64,000 nt of DNA from the NCBI GenBank assembly GCA_963971225.1, contig OZ020269.1, positions 1 to 64,000 of the forward strand, written 5' to 3'. A model generated the notes under the pieces. It made no database searches. It was given only the letters and a program-made list of their open reading frames with translations, and was not told the origin of the DNA. The stretch comes from Melieria omissa (Eukaryota > Arthropoda > Insecta > Diptera > Ulidiidae). This document shows positions 1-9,992 of this stretch, in pieces (within the stretch, counting starts at the first letter, position 1; each line of letters starts with the position of its first letter). A program made the position numbers and the translations under genes.

Positions 1-534
1 TTTATTAACGTAACCCATACCGTTTGGAATCTATAAGCACTTTAGTGGTGAGTGTGTATTTTGTAATAGGCAGTTTTTCAATGTTATCCTTGCGCATCGA
101 TATGCTCATTATTCCTGAAGGATAATGAAAAGTTAGGGACCAATATAGAAAGCATAAGACTCTGGCTAAATTTTAAGGGGTCAATTATTAATATGCACTT
201 ATGCATTTGGTGTTGACAGGCATTTTAGTGGTTGCACCCAAGTAGCAATTTTTTCAAAGTCACCGTTCCAAATCGATTTGCTTTCGAACCTTGGGGTATA
301 GAAGGATGATTGATACCATTATAGAAAGCATACGAGTCTAGCTAAATAATAAGGCATAATATTATTAAAATCCGTTAACGGGTCGAGATTTAACAGCCAT
401 AATTTCGATCATGCTGCCGGTGGGATATTTTTTTATTTACCAAATTATTGAAAGGTGGTCACTCTGGCTTAATTTTGACGCCATTTTGATTAAAGTGATT
501 GTGCGTACTTAGGTTCCACAAGCATTTGATTGGT

Positions 535-570
535 TATATAGATCAGAGGTGCATTCTTTCAATCAGTCGT
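535..570 (+). promoter_or_regulatory. Candidate Pol II core promoter (TATA box + TCAGTC initiator), present in every monomer
   Basis: tatatag starts at 535 and the A of tcagtc is at 565, so the TATA starts at -30, the usual spacing for an arthropod TATA/Inr promoter. TCAGTC fits the insect initiator TCAKTY. The DPE position (+28 to +32) reads acacg, 4 of 5 against RGWYV. The pair recurs at offset about +535 of each monomer start given in the summary. Neighbouring bases vary (gatgag at 32.9 kb, ctctcaatc at 21.0 and 25.1 kb) while both boxes stay intact wherever I looked. Initiation is inferred, not shown. Confidence 0.45.
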
Positions 571-591
571 TGTTGTGACAGCAACGAAGCA

Positions 592-599
592 ACACGTGT
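592..599. promoter_or_regulatory. ACACGTGT palindrome (E-box core) in GC-rich patch
   Basis: The palindrome acacgtgt, containing cacgtg, is followed by gtgggggctgcgcgg, the most GC-rich stretch of an otherwise AT-rich monomer. It lies about 27 bp past the putative start at 565. CACGTG is the core bound by several bHLH factors, but use here is unproven. The site recurs in all monomers. Confidence 0.25.
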
Positions 600-641
600 G
601 GGGGCTGCGCGGATTTTTGTTTTGTTTCCTCAAGAAATTCT

Positions 642-806
642 ATGTATGAAAAAAAATTAGATGCTTTTGTTGTTGTAGTTTTTGTTTTGGCGATTGGTTG
701 GCCTTTCGGCAATGACAAATGGGAACATTATATTTTTTTCACTTATAATTTGAAGGGTCAAGCGAAATGCACAATGTGCTTTCAACTAATTCAATTAATT
801 AAATAA
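642..806 (+). other. Conserved 54-codon open frame in the monomer; probably not a gene
   Basis: ATG at 642 opens a 54-codon frame ending TAA at 804-806, about 77 nt downstream of the candidate transcription start. The product would start MYEKKLDAF and hold one hydrophobic stretch (FVVVVFVLAIGWPF) that could span a membrane. The frame recurs in most monomers and stops at the same length in the long form, where the last residue changes K to I. It is broken in some: a lost T near 7930, ATG changed to ATA near 60254, and a 6-bp deletion near 50769 and 51960. Because all copies are homogenised together, an open frame is weak evidence of selection. I recognise no family. Confidence 0.2.
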
Positions 807-988
807 TTTGTTTGCATATTTTTGGGCAACTTTAAATGTATTGGTTTTTGCTTTTCCATAAGAAGACTTTGGGCACCCCTGATATAGATGTATCATGTGG
901 TCGATATCACTTTTCCACAACGAAATTCTCCTGCATTATTTGAGATAGCGAGAAGATTGACCCCATTTATGAAAGCTCAAAACTCCAG

Positions 989-1162
989 CTAGGTTTTAAG
1001 GTTATTATTTTTTCTATAAACCTAGAATCATCATATTTTACAAGCATTTTATCGATTTTGCAGTAGGCAGCCATTTAATGTCACTCTTGCGCATCGATCT
1101 GTTCATGATTGCCTAATAGTAATCAAATTATTGATTTAATTTGATAAAGCTGCAATCTCTAG
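989..1162. repeat. Internal subrepeat C of the monomer (~174 bp)
   Basis: Begins ctaggttttaagg and ends ctccag/ctctag just before the next ctacattttaagg. It shares ordered landmarks with the following block (offset 1163 through 165 of the next unit) and with offsets 166-341: a (t)acaagcattttagt-like box about 50 bp in, a gtaggcag box, a cttgcgcatcgat box (clear in two of the three), then a gattgataccattatagaaagc-like box before the next boundary. The ancestral repeat was therefore about 176 bp. Confidence 0.75.
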
Positions 1163-1180
1163 CTACATTTTAAGGGGTTT

Positions 1181-2360
1181 TTTATTAACGTAACCCATAC
1201 CGTTTGGAATCTATAAGCACTTTAGTGGTGAGTGTGTATTTTGTAATAGGCAGTTTTTCAATGTTATCCTTGCGCATCGATATGCTCATTATTCCTGAAG
1301 GATAATGAAAAGTTAGGGACCAATATAGAAAGCAGAAGACTCTGGCTAAATTTTAAGGGGTCAATTATTAATATGCACTTATGCATTTGGTGTTGACAAG
1401 CATTTTAGTGGTTGCACCCAAGTAGCAATTTTTTCAAAGTCACCGTTCCAAATCGATTTGCTTTCGAACCTTGGGGTATAGAAGGATGATTGATACCATT
1501 ATAGAAAGCATACGAGTCTAGCTAAATAATAAGGCATAATATTATTAAAATCCGTTAACGGGTCGAGATTTAACAGCCATAATTTCGATCATGCTGCCGG
1601 TGGGATATTTTTTTATTTACCAAATTATTGAAAGGTGGTCACTCTGGCATAATTTTGACGCCATTTTGATTAAAGTGATTGTGCGTACTTAGGTTCCACA
1701 AGCATTTGATTGGTTATATAGATCAGAGGTGCATTCTTTCAATCAGTCGTTGTTGTGACAGCAACGAAGCAACACGTGTGGGGGCTGCGCGGATTTTTGT
1801 TTTGTTTCCTCAAGAAATTCTATGTATGAAAAAAAATTAGATGCTTTTGTTGTTGTAGTTTTTGTTTTGGCGATTGGTTGGCCTTTCGGCAATGACAAAT
1901 GGGAACATTATATTTTTTTCACTTATAATTTGAAGGGTCAAGCGAAATGCACAATGTGCTTTCAACTAATTCAATTAATTAAATAATTTGTTTGCATTTT
2001 TTTGGGCAACTTTAAATGTATTGGTTTTTGCTTTTCCATAAGAAGACTTTGGGCACCCCTGATATAGATGTATCATGTGGTCGATATCACTTTTCCACAA
2101 CGAAATTCTCCTGCATTATTTGAGATAGCGAGAAGATTGACCCCATTTATGAAAGCTGAAAACTCCAGCTAGGTTTTAAGGTTATTATTTTTTCTATAAA
2201 CCTAGAATCATCATATTTTACAAGCATTTTATCGATTTTGCAGTAGGCAGCCATTTAATGTCACTCTTGCGCATCGATCTGTTCATGATTGCCTAATAGT
2301 AATCAAATTATTGATTTAATTTGATAAAACTGCAATCTCTAGCTACATTTTAAGGGGTTT
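1181..2360. repeat. Representative 1,180-bp satellite monomer
   Basis: This is a clean short-form unit. Boundaries of the type ctcy-rgcta-nn-ttttaagg recur at monomer offsets 166, 342, 468, 989 and 1163 and cut the unit into degenerate subrepeats of about 174-183 bp, with one shorter block of 126 bp. The block at offsets 468-988 is about 340 bp too long because a unique segment (about 536-872) interrupts it. That segment carries the TATA/initiator pair, a GC-rich patch with an acacgtgt palindrome and the 54-codon frame. The unit resembles no family I can name. Confidence 0.95.
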
Positions 2361-3158
2361 TTTATTAACGTAACCCATACCGTTTGGAATCTATAAGCAC
2401 TTTAGTGGTGAGTGTGTATTTTGTAATAGGCAGTTTTTCAATGTTATCCTTGCGCATCGATATGCTCATTATTCCTGAAGGATAATGAAAAGTTAGGGAC
2501 CAATATAGAAAGCATAAGACTCTGGCTAAATTTTAAGGGGTCAATTATTAATATGCACTTATGCATTTGGTGTTGACAAGCATTTTAGTGGTTGCACCCA
2601 AGTAGCAATTTTTTCAAAGTCACCGTTCCAAATCGATTTGCTTTCGAACCTTGGGGTATAGAAGGATGATTGATACCATTATAGAAAGCATACGAGTCTA
2701 GCTAAATAATAAGGCATAATATTATTAAAATCCGTTAACGGGTCGAGATTTAACAGCTATAATTTCGATCATGCTGCCGGTGGGATATTTTTTTATTTAC
2801 AAAATTATTGAAAGGTGGTCACTCTGGCTTAATTTTGACGCCATTTTGATTAAAGTGATTGTGCGTACTTAGGTTCCACAAGCATTTGATTGGTTATATA
2901 GATCAGAGGTGCATTCTTTCAATCAGTCGTTGTTGTGACAGCAACGAAGCAACACGTGTGGGGGCTGCGCGGATTTTTGTTTTGTTTCCTCAAGAAATTC
3001 TATGTATGAAAAAAAATTAGATGCTTTTGTTGTTGTAGTTTTTGTTTTGGCGATTGGTTGGCCTTTCGGCAATGACAAATGGGAACATTATATTTTTTTC
3101 ACTTATAATTTTAAGGGTCAAGCGAAATGCACAATGTGCTTTCAACTAATTCAATTAA

Positions 3159-3186
3159 TTATTTAATTATTTATTATTATTTAATT
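3159..3186. repeat. AT-rich 18-bp expansion defining the long (1,198-bp) monomer
   Basis: Short monomers read caattaattaaataatttg here. Long ones replace this with a run of atta/tttatt units (attatttaattatttatt and so on), adding 18 bp. Long forms start at 2361, 4739, 29984, 32349, 38253, 42978, 46537, 50096, 51288, 52480, 54857, 58415, 59613, 61989 and 63186, and also occur in the two composite mariner units. The expansion looks like slippage in an AT tract. Confidence 0.85.
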
Positions 3187-6100
3187 TGTTTGCATTTTTT
3201 TGGGCAACTTTAAATGTATTGGTTTTTGCTTTTCCATAAGAAGACTTTGGGCACCCCTGATATAGATGTATCATGTGGTCGATATCACTTTTCCACAACG
3301 AAATTCTCCTGCATTATTTGAGATAGCGAGAAGATTGACCCCATTTATGAAAGCTCAAAACTCCAGCTAGGTTTTAAGGTTATTATTTTTTCTATAAACC
3401 TAGAATCATCATATTTTACAAGCATTTTATCGATTTTGCAGTAGGCAGCCATTTAATGTCACTCTTGCGCATCGATCTGTTCATGATTGCCTAACAGTAA
3501 TCAAATTATTGATTTAATTTGATAAAGCTGCAATCTCTAGCTACATTTTAAGGGGTTTTTTATTAACGTAACCCATACCGTTTGGAATCTATAAGCACTT
3601 TAGTGGTGAATGTGTATTTTGTAATAGGCAGTTTTTCAATGTTATCCTTGCGCATCGATATGCTCATTATTCCTGAAGGATAATGAAAAGTTAGGGACCA
3701 ATATAGAAAGCAGAAGACTCTGGCTAAATTTTAAGGGGTCAATTATTAATATGCACTTATGCATTTGGTGTTGACAAGCATTTTAGTGGTTGCACCCAAG
3801 TAGCAATTTTTTCAAAGTCACCGTTCCAAATCGATTTGCTTTCGAACCTTGGGGTATAGAAGGATGATTGATACCATTATAGAAAGCATACGAGTCTAGC
3901 TAAATAATAAGGCATAATATTATTAAAATCCGTTAACGGGTCGAGATTTAACAGCCATAATTTCGATCATGCTGCCGGTGGGATATTTTTTTATTTACCA
4001 AATTATTGAAAGGTGGTCACTCTGGCTTAATTTTGACGCCATTTTGATTAAAGTGATTGTGCGTACTTAGGTTCCCCAAGCATTTGATTGGTTATATAGA
4101 TCAGAGGTGCATTCTTTCAATCAGTCGTTGTTGGGACAGCAACGAAGCAACACGTGTGGGGGCTGCGCGGATTTTTGTTTTGTTTCCTCAAGAAATTCTA
4201 TGTATGAAAAAAAATTAGATGCTTTTGTTGTTGTAGTTTTTGTTTTGGCGATTGGTTGGCCTTTCGGCTATGACAAATGGGAACATTATATTTTTTTCAC
4301 TTATAATTTTAAGGGTCAAGCGAAATGCACAATGTGCTTTCAACTAATTCAATTAATTAAATAATTTGTTTGCATTTTTTTGGGCAACTTTAAATGTATT
4401 GGTTTTTGCTTTTCCATAAGAAGACTTTGGGCACCCCTGATATAGATGTATCATGTGGTCGATATCACTTTTCCACAACGAAATTCTCCTGCATTATTTG
4501 AGATAGCGAGAAGATTGACCCCATTTATGAAAGCTCAAAACTCCAGCTAGGTTTTAAGGTTATTATTTTTTCTATAAACCTAGAATCATCATATTTTACA
4601 AGCATTTTATCGATTTTGCAGTAGGCAGCCATTTAATGTCACTCTTGCGCATCGATCTGTTCATGATTGCCTAATAGTAATCAAATTATTGATTTAATTT
4701 GATAAAGCTGCAATCTCTAGCTACATTTTAAGGGGTTTTCTATTAACGTAACCCATACCGTTTGGAATCTATAAGCACTTTAGTGGTGAGTGTGTATTTT
4801 GTAATAGGCAGTTTTTCAATGTTATCCTTGCGCATCGATATGCTCATTATTCCTGAAGGATAATGAAAAGTTAGGGACCAATATAGAAAGCAGAAGACTC
4901 TGGCTAAATTTTAAGGGGTCAATTATTAATATGCACTTATGCATTTGGTGTTGACAAGCATTTTAGTGGTTGCACCCAAGTAGCAATTTTTTCAAAGTCA
5001 CCGTTCCAAATCGATTTGCTTTCGAACCTTGGGGTATAGAAGGATGATTGATACCATTATAGAAAGCATACGAGTCTAGCTAAATAATAAGGCATAATAT
5101 TATTAAAATCCGTTAACGGGTCGAGATTTAACAGCCATAATTTCGATCATGCTGCCGGTGGGATATTTTTTTATTTACCAAATTATTGAAAGGTGGTCAC
5201 TCTGGCTTAATTTTGACGCCATTTTGATTAAAGTGATTGTGCGTACTTAGGTTCCCCAAGCATTTGATTGGTTATATAGATCAGAGGTGCATTCTTTCAA
5301 TCAGTCGTTGTTGTGACAGCAACGAAGCAACACGTGTGGGGGCTGCGCGGATTTTTGTTTTGTTTCCTCAAGAAATTCTATGTATGAAAAAAAATTAGAT
5401 GCTTTTGTTGTTGTAGTTTTTGTTTTGGCGATTGGTTGGCCTTTCGGCTATGACAAATGGGAACATTATATTTTTTTCACTTATAATTTTAAGGGTCAAG
5501 CGAAATGCACAATGTGCTTTCAACTAATTCAATTAATTATTTAATTATTTATTATTATTTAATTTGTTTGCATTTTTTTGGGCAACTTTAAATGTATTGG
5601 TTTTTGCTTTTCCATAAGAAGACTTTGGGCACCCCTGATATAGATGTATCATGTGGTCGATATCACTTTTCCACAACGAAATTCTCCTGCATTATTTGAG
5701 ATAGCGAGAAGATTGACCCCATTTATGAAAGCTCAAAACTCCAGCTAGGTTTTAAGGTTATTATTTTTTCTATAAACCTAGAATCATCATATTTTACAAG
5801 CATTTTATCGATTTTGCAGTAGGCAGCCATTTAATGTCACTCTTGCGCATCGATCTGTTCATGATTGCCTAATAGTAATCAAATTATTGATTTAATTTGA
5901 TAAAGCTGCAATCTCTAGCTACATTTTAAGGGGTTTTCTATTAACGTAACCCATACCGTTTGGAATCTATAAGCACTTTAGTGGTGAGTGTGTATTTTGT
6001 AATAGGCAGTTTTTCAATGTTATCCTTGCGCATCGATATGCTCATTATTCCTGAAGGATAATGAAAAGTTAGGGACCAATATAGAAAGCAGAAGACTCTG

Positions 6101-6613
6101 GCTAAATTTTAAGGGGTCAATTATTAATATGCACTTATGCATTTGGTGTTGACAAGCATTTTAGTGGTTGCACCCAAGTAGCAATTTTTTCAAAGTCACC
6201 GTTCCAAATCGATTTGCTTTCGAACCTTGGGGTATAGAAGGATGATTGATACCATTATAGAAAGCATACGAGTCTAGCTAAATAATAAGGCATAATATTA
6301 TTAAAATCCGTTAACGGGTCGAGATTTAACAGCCATAATTTCGATCATGCTGCCGGTGGGATATTTTTTTATTTACCAAATTATTGAAAGGTGGTCACTC
6401 TGGCATAATTTTGACGCCATTTTGATTAAAGTGATTGTGCGTACTTAGGTTCCACAAGCATTTGATTGGTTATATAGATCAGAGGTGCATTCTTTCAATC
6501 AGTCGTTGTTGTGACAGCAACGAAGCAACACGTGTGGGGGCTGCGCGGATTTTTGTTTTGTTTCCTCAAGAAATTCTATGTATGAAAAAAAATTAGATGC
6601 TTTTGTTGTTGTA

Positions 6614-7354
6614 TCAGGTGTACAACTTTGCTTCCGCCGTTTTTTTCCAAAATTAAAAGCTTTATTGCGAAAAAGTGCTTACAGATGTATTATTCAAAGT
6701 ATTGTCCGTCGCTAGCGACAACTTTCTCCCATCTTTCCGGCAATTTTCGGATCCCGGCTCGAAAAAAGGAGTCCTCTTTTGACGCTATCCATGAAGCAAT
6801 CCATTTTTCCAATTCTTCGAAGGATTGAAAATGTTGATCTGCCAGGCCGTGTGCCATCGAACGGAATAGGTGGAAGTCAGAAGGGGCGACATCTGGGGAA
6901 TACGGCGGGTGGGGCAAGACTTCCCATTTCAGCGTTTCCAGGTACTTTTTGACCACTTTTGCGACGTGAGGCCGAGCATTGTCGTGTTGGAGGATGACTT
7001 GGTCATGTCGCTCCTCCATTTTTAAAACGTTGAAACCACTCCCGACACGTTCTTTCACTCAGAGCAGCATCACCGTAAGTTTCTGAGAGCATTCGATGCG
7101 CTTCAGCTGCATTTTTTTTCGAATTGTAACAGAAAAGTAAAACTTCCCGCAAATGGCGAGAATTGGGCACATAAACGGACATTTTCGAGCGTGAATAATA
7201 CGAAAACAAGAACAACTGTCACTGAAACGGCAATGACAATTAGTTAGGCACTGTCCACACTCACTTTAAAGGCATTACCATCTATGTATTTCAACCAGCC
7301 TCAGCCGGTACAGCCACCTATCGGAAAACGGCGGAAGCAAAGTTGTACACCTGA
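6614..7354 (-). mobile_element. Internally deleted mariner copy 1 (741 bp)
   Basis: A 741-bp element sits between duplicated TA dinucleotides (6612-6613 and 7355-7356) in the monomer sequence gttgta/gttttt. It has perfect 30-bp terminal inverted repeats starting tcaggtgtacaactttgc, much like Mos1-type mariner ends. A full mariner is about 1.29 kb, so about 540 bp of the centre is missing. Coding sense is minus. Compared with copy 2, only one base difference was noticed (acaattagtt here, acaattcgtt there). The copy sits in a composite monomer shared with copy 2. Confidence 0.95.
6690..7182 (-). pseudogene. mariner transposase remnant (copy 1), central domain deleted and frameshifted
   Basis: The first ATG is at 7182 and gives MSVYVPNSRH..., about 56 residues of the mariner N-terminal DNA-binding region ending CREWFQRFKNG. 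The frame then changes at a deletion junction near 7008-7016. The other frame continues through QHDNARPHVA and SPDVAPSDFHLF to the normal C-terminus DGQYFE. The two aspartates kept (HDN and PSD) have 34 residues between them, the DD34D spacing of mariners. The first catalytic Asp is in the missing ~180 residues, so this cannot encode active transposase. WEVLPHPPYSPD and GIRKLPERWEKVV point to the mauritiana-type group. Intact ends mean an active relative could still move it. Confidence 0.93.
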
Positions 7355-9872
7355 TAGTTTTTGTTTTGGCGATTGGTTGGCCTTTCGGCAATGACAAATG
7401 GGAACATTAGTTGACAAGCATTTTAGTGGTTGCACCCAAGTAGCAATTTTTTCAAAGTCACCGTTCCAAATCGATTTGCTTTCGAACCTTGGGGTATAAA
7501 AGGATGATTGATACCATTATAGAAAGCATACGAGTCTAGCTAAATAATAAGGCATAATATTATTAAAATCCGTTAACGGGTCGAGATTTAACAGCCATAA
7601 TTTCGATCATGCTGCCGGTGGGATATTTTTTTATTTACCAAATTATTGAAAGGTGGTCACTCTGGCTTAATTTTGACGCCATTTTGATTAAAGTGATTGT
7701 GCGTACTTAGGTTCCACAAGCATTTGATTGGTTATATAGATCAGAGGTGCATTCTTTCAATCAGTCGTTGTTGTGACAGCAACGAAGCAACACGTGTGGG
7801 GGCTGCGCGGATTTTTGTTTTGTTTCCTCAAGAAATTCTATGTATGAAAAAAAATTAGATGCTTTTGTTGTTGTAGTTTTTGTTTTGGCGATTGGTTGGC
7901 CTTTCGGCAATGACAAATGGGAACATTATATTTTTTCACTTATAATTTTAAGGGTCAAGCGAAATGCACAATGTGCTTTCAACTAATTCAATTAATTATT
8001 TAATTATTTATTATTATTTAATTTGTTTGCATTTTTTTGGGCAACTTTAAATGTATTGGTTTTTGCTTTTCCATAAGAAGACTTTGGGCACCCCTGATAT
8101 AGATGTATCATGTGGTCGATATCACTTTTCCACAACGAAATTCTCCTGCATTATTTGAGATAGCGAGAAGATTGACCCCATTTATGAAAGCTCAAAACTC
8201 CAGCTAGGTTTTAAGGTTATTATTTTTTCTATAAACCTAGAATCATCATATTTTACAAGCATTTTATCGATTTTGCAGTAGGCAGCCATTTAATGTCACT
8301 CTTGCGCATCGATCTGTTCATGATTGCCTAATAGTAATCAAATTATTGATTTAATTTGATAAAGCTGCAATCTCTAGCTACATTTTAAGGGGTTTTTTAT
8401 TAACGTCCCCCTTCCGTTTGGAATCTATAAGCACTTTAGTGGTGAGTGTGTATTTTGTAATAGGCAGTTTTTCAATGTTATCCTTGCGCATCGATATGCT
8501 CATTATTCCTGAAGGATAATGAAAAGTTAGGGACCAATATAGAAAGCAGAAGACTCTGGCTAAATTTTAAGGGGTCAATTATTAATATGCACTTATGCAT
8601 TTGGTGTTGACAAGCATTTTAGTGGTTGCACCCAAGTAGCAATTTTTTCAAAGTCACCGTTCCAAATCGATTTGCTTTCGAACCTTGGGGTATAGAAGGA
8701 TGATTGATACCATTATAGAAAGCATACGAGTCTAGCTAAATAATAAGGCATAATATTATTAAAATCCGTTAACGGGTCGAGATTTAACAGCCATAATTTC
8801 GATCATGCTGCCGGTGGGATATTTTTTTATTTACCAAATTATTGAAAGGTGGTCACTCTGGCATAATTTTGACGCCATTTTGATTAAAGTGATTGTGCGT
8901 ACTTAGGTTCCACAAGCATTTGATTGGTTATATAGATCAGAGGTGCATTCTTTCAATCAGTCGTTGTTGTGACAGCAACGAAGCAACACGTGTGGGGGCT
9001 GCGCGGATTTTTGTTTTGTTTCCTCAAGAAATTCTATGTATGAAAAAAAATTAGATGCTTTTGTTGTTGTAGTTTTTGTTTTGGCGATTGGTTGGCCTTT
9101 CGGCAATGACAAATGGGAACATTATATTTTTTTCACTTATAATTTGAAGGGTCAAGCGAAATGCACAATGTGCTTTCAACTAATTCAATTAATTAAATAA
9201 TTTGTTTGCATTTTTTGGGCAACTTTAAATGTATTGGTTTTTGCTTTTCCATAAGAAGACTTTGGGCACCCCTGATATAGATGTATCATGTGGTCGATAT
9301 CACTTTTCCACAACGAAATTCTCCTGCATTATTTGAGATAGCGAGAAGATTGACCCCATTTATGAAAGCTGAAAACTCCAGCTAGGTTTTAAGGTTATTA
9401 TTTTTTCTATAAACCTAGAATCATCATATTTTACAAGCATTTTATCGATTTTGCAGTAGGCAGCCATTTAATGTCACTCTTGCGCATCGATCTGTTCATG
9501 ATTGCCTAATAGTAATCAAATTATTGATTTAATTTGATAAAGCTGCAATCTCTAGCTACATTTTAAGGGGTTTTTTATTAACGTAACCCATACCGTTTGG
9601 AATCTATAAGCACTTTAGTGGTGAGTGTGTATTTTGTAATAGGCAGTTTTTCAATGTTATCCTTGCGCATCGATATGCTCATTATTCCTGAAGGATAATG
9701 AAAAGTTAGGGACCAATATAGAAAGCATAAGACTCTGGCTAAATTTTAAGGGGTCAATTATTAATATGCACTTATGCATTTGGTGTTGACAAGCATTTTA
9801 GTGGTTGCACCCAAGTAGCAATTTTTTCAAAGTCACCGTTCCAAATCGATTTGCTTTCGAACCTTGGGGTAT
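7355..9872. repeat. Satellite array segment 2, with a composite (jump-back) monomer
   Basis: Downstream of mariner 1 the monomer continues to offset 730 (gggaacatta, ending 7409), then jumps back to offset 212 (gttgacaagc, from 7410). This creates a 519-bp partial duplication, after which the unit runs to its normal end at 8395. The next unit (8396-9573, 1178 bp) opens with the unusual cgtcccccttccg in place of cgtaacccataccg. The unit from 9574 is cut at offset ~299 by the LINE. Confidence 0.93.
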
Positions 9873-9908
9873 TTATTTATTTATTTATTTATTTATTTAT
9901 TTTATTTC
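9873..9908 (-). repeat. (TTTA)n tail at the LINE 3' end
   Basis: Seven or so tandem attt units on the plus strand, read as (AAAT)n on the element strand, end directly at the satellite junction. Short tandem tails are usual for CR1/Jockey-group elements. Overlapping aataaa motifs on the minus strand could also serve as polyadenylation signals. Confidence 0.85.
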
Positions 9909-9992
9909 TTACGGCTTTTTAGGCCTAATTCATATTTCATTTTTGTTATAAATATATAATATAAACATAAAATATATAATATAAATATAAAA

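Larger units (their letters stand above)
1..6611. repeat. Satellite array segment 1 (five full monomers and part of a sixth)
   Basis: Five complete head-to-tail units start at 1, 1181, 2361, 3559 and 4739, with lengths 1180, 1180, 1198, 1180 and 1198 bp. A sixth (from 5937) runs into the first mariner copy. The units differ by scattered single bases (for example agcataagac versus agcagaagac, ggcttaatt versus ggcataatt) and by the 18-bp AT expansion that makes the long form. No host gene is visible. Basis: read directly from the sequence. Confidence 0.97.

Noticed and set aside
567..586. Hairpin cgttg...caacg just after the putative initiator
   Set aside because: The stem is only 5-6 bp with no compensatory variation among copies, so it is not distinguishable from chance.
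4107..4364. 85-codon plus-strand frame in one monomer, and similar ones at 37570 and 40057
   Set aside because: They are extensions of the 54-codon monomer frame through chance loss of a stop (tgttgggacag for tgttgtgacag) or small indels, and begin at non-ATG codons.
6628..6828. 66-codon plus-strand frame repeated in all four mariner copies
   Set aside because: It is the antisense shadow of the transposase C-terminus and repeats only because the element does.
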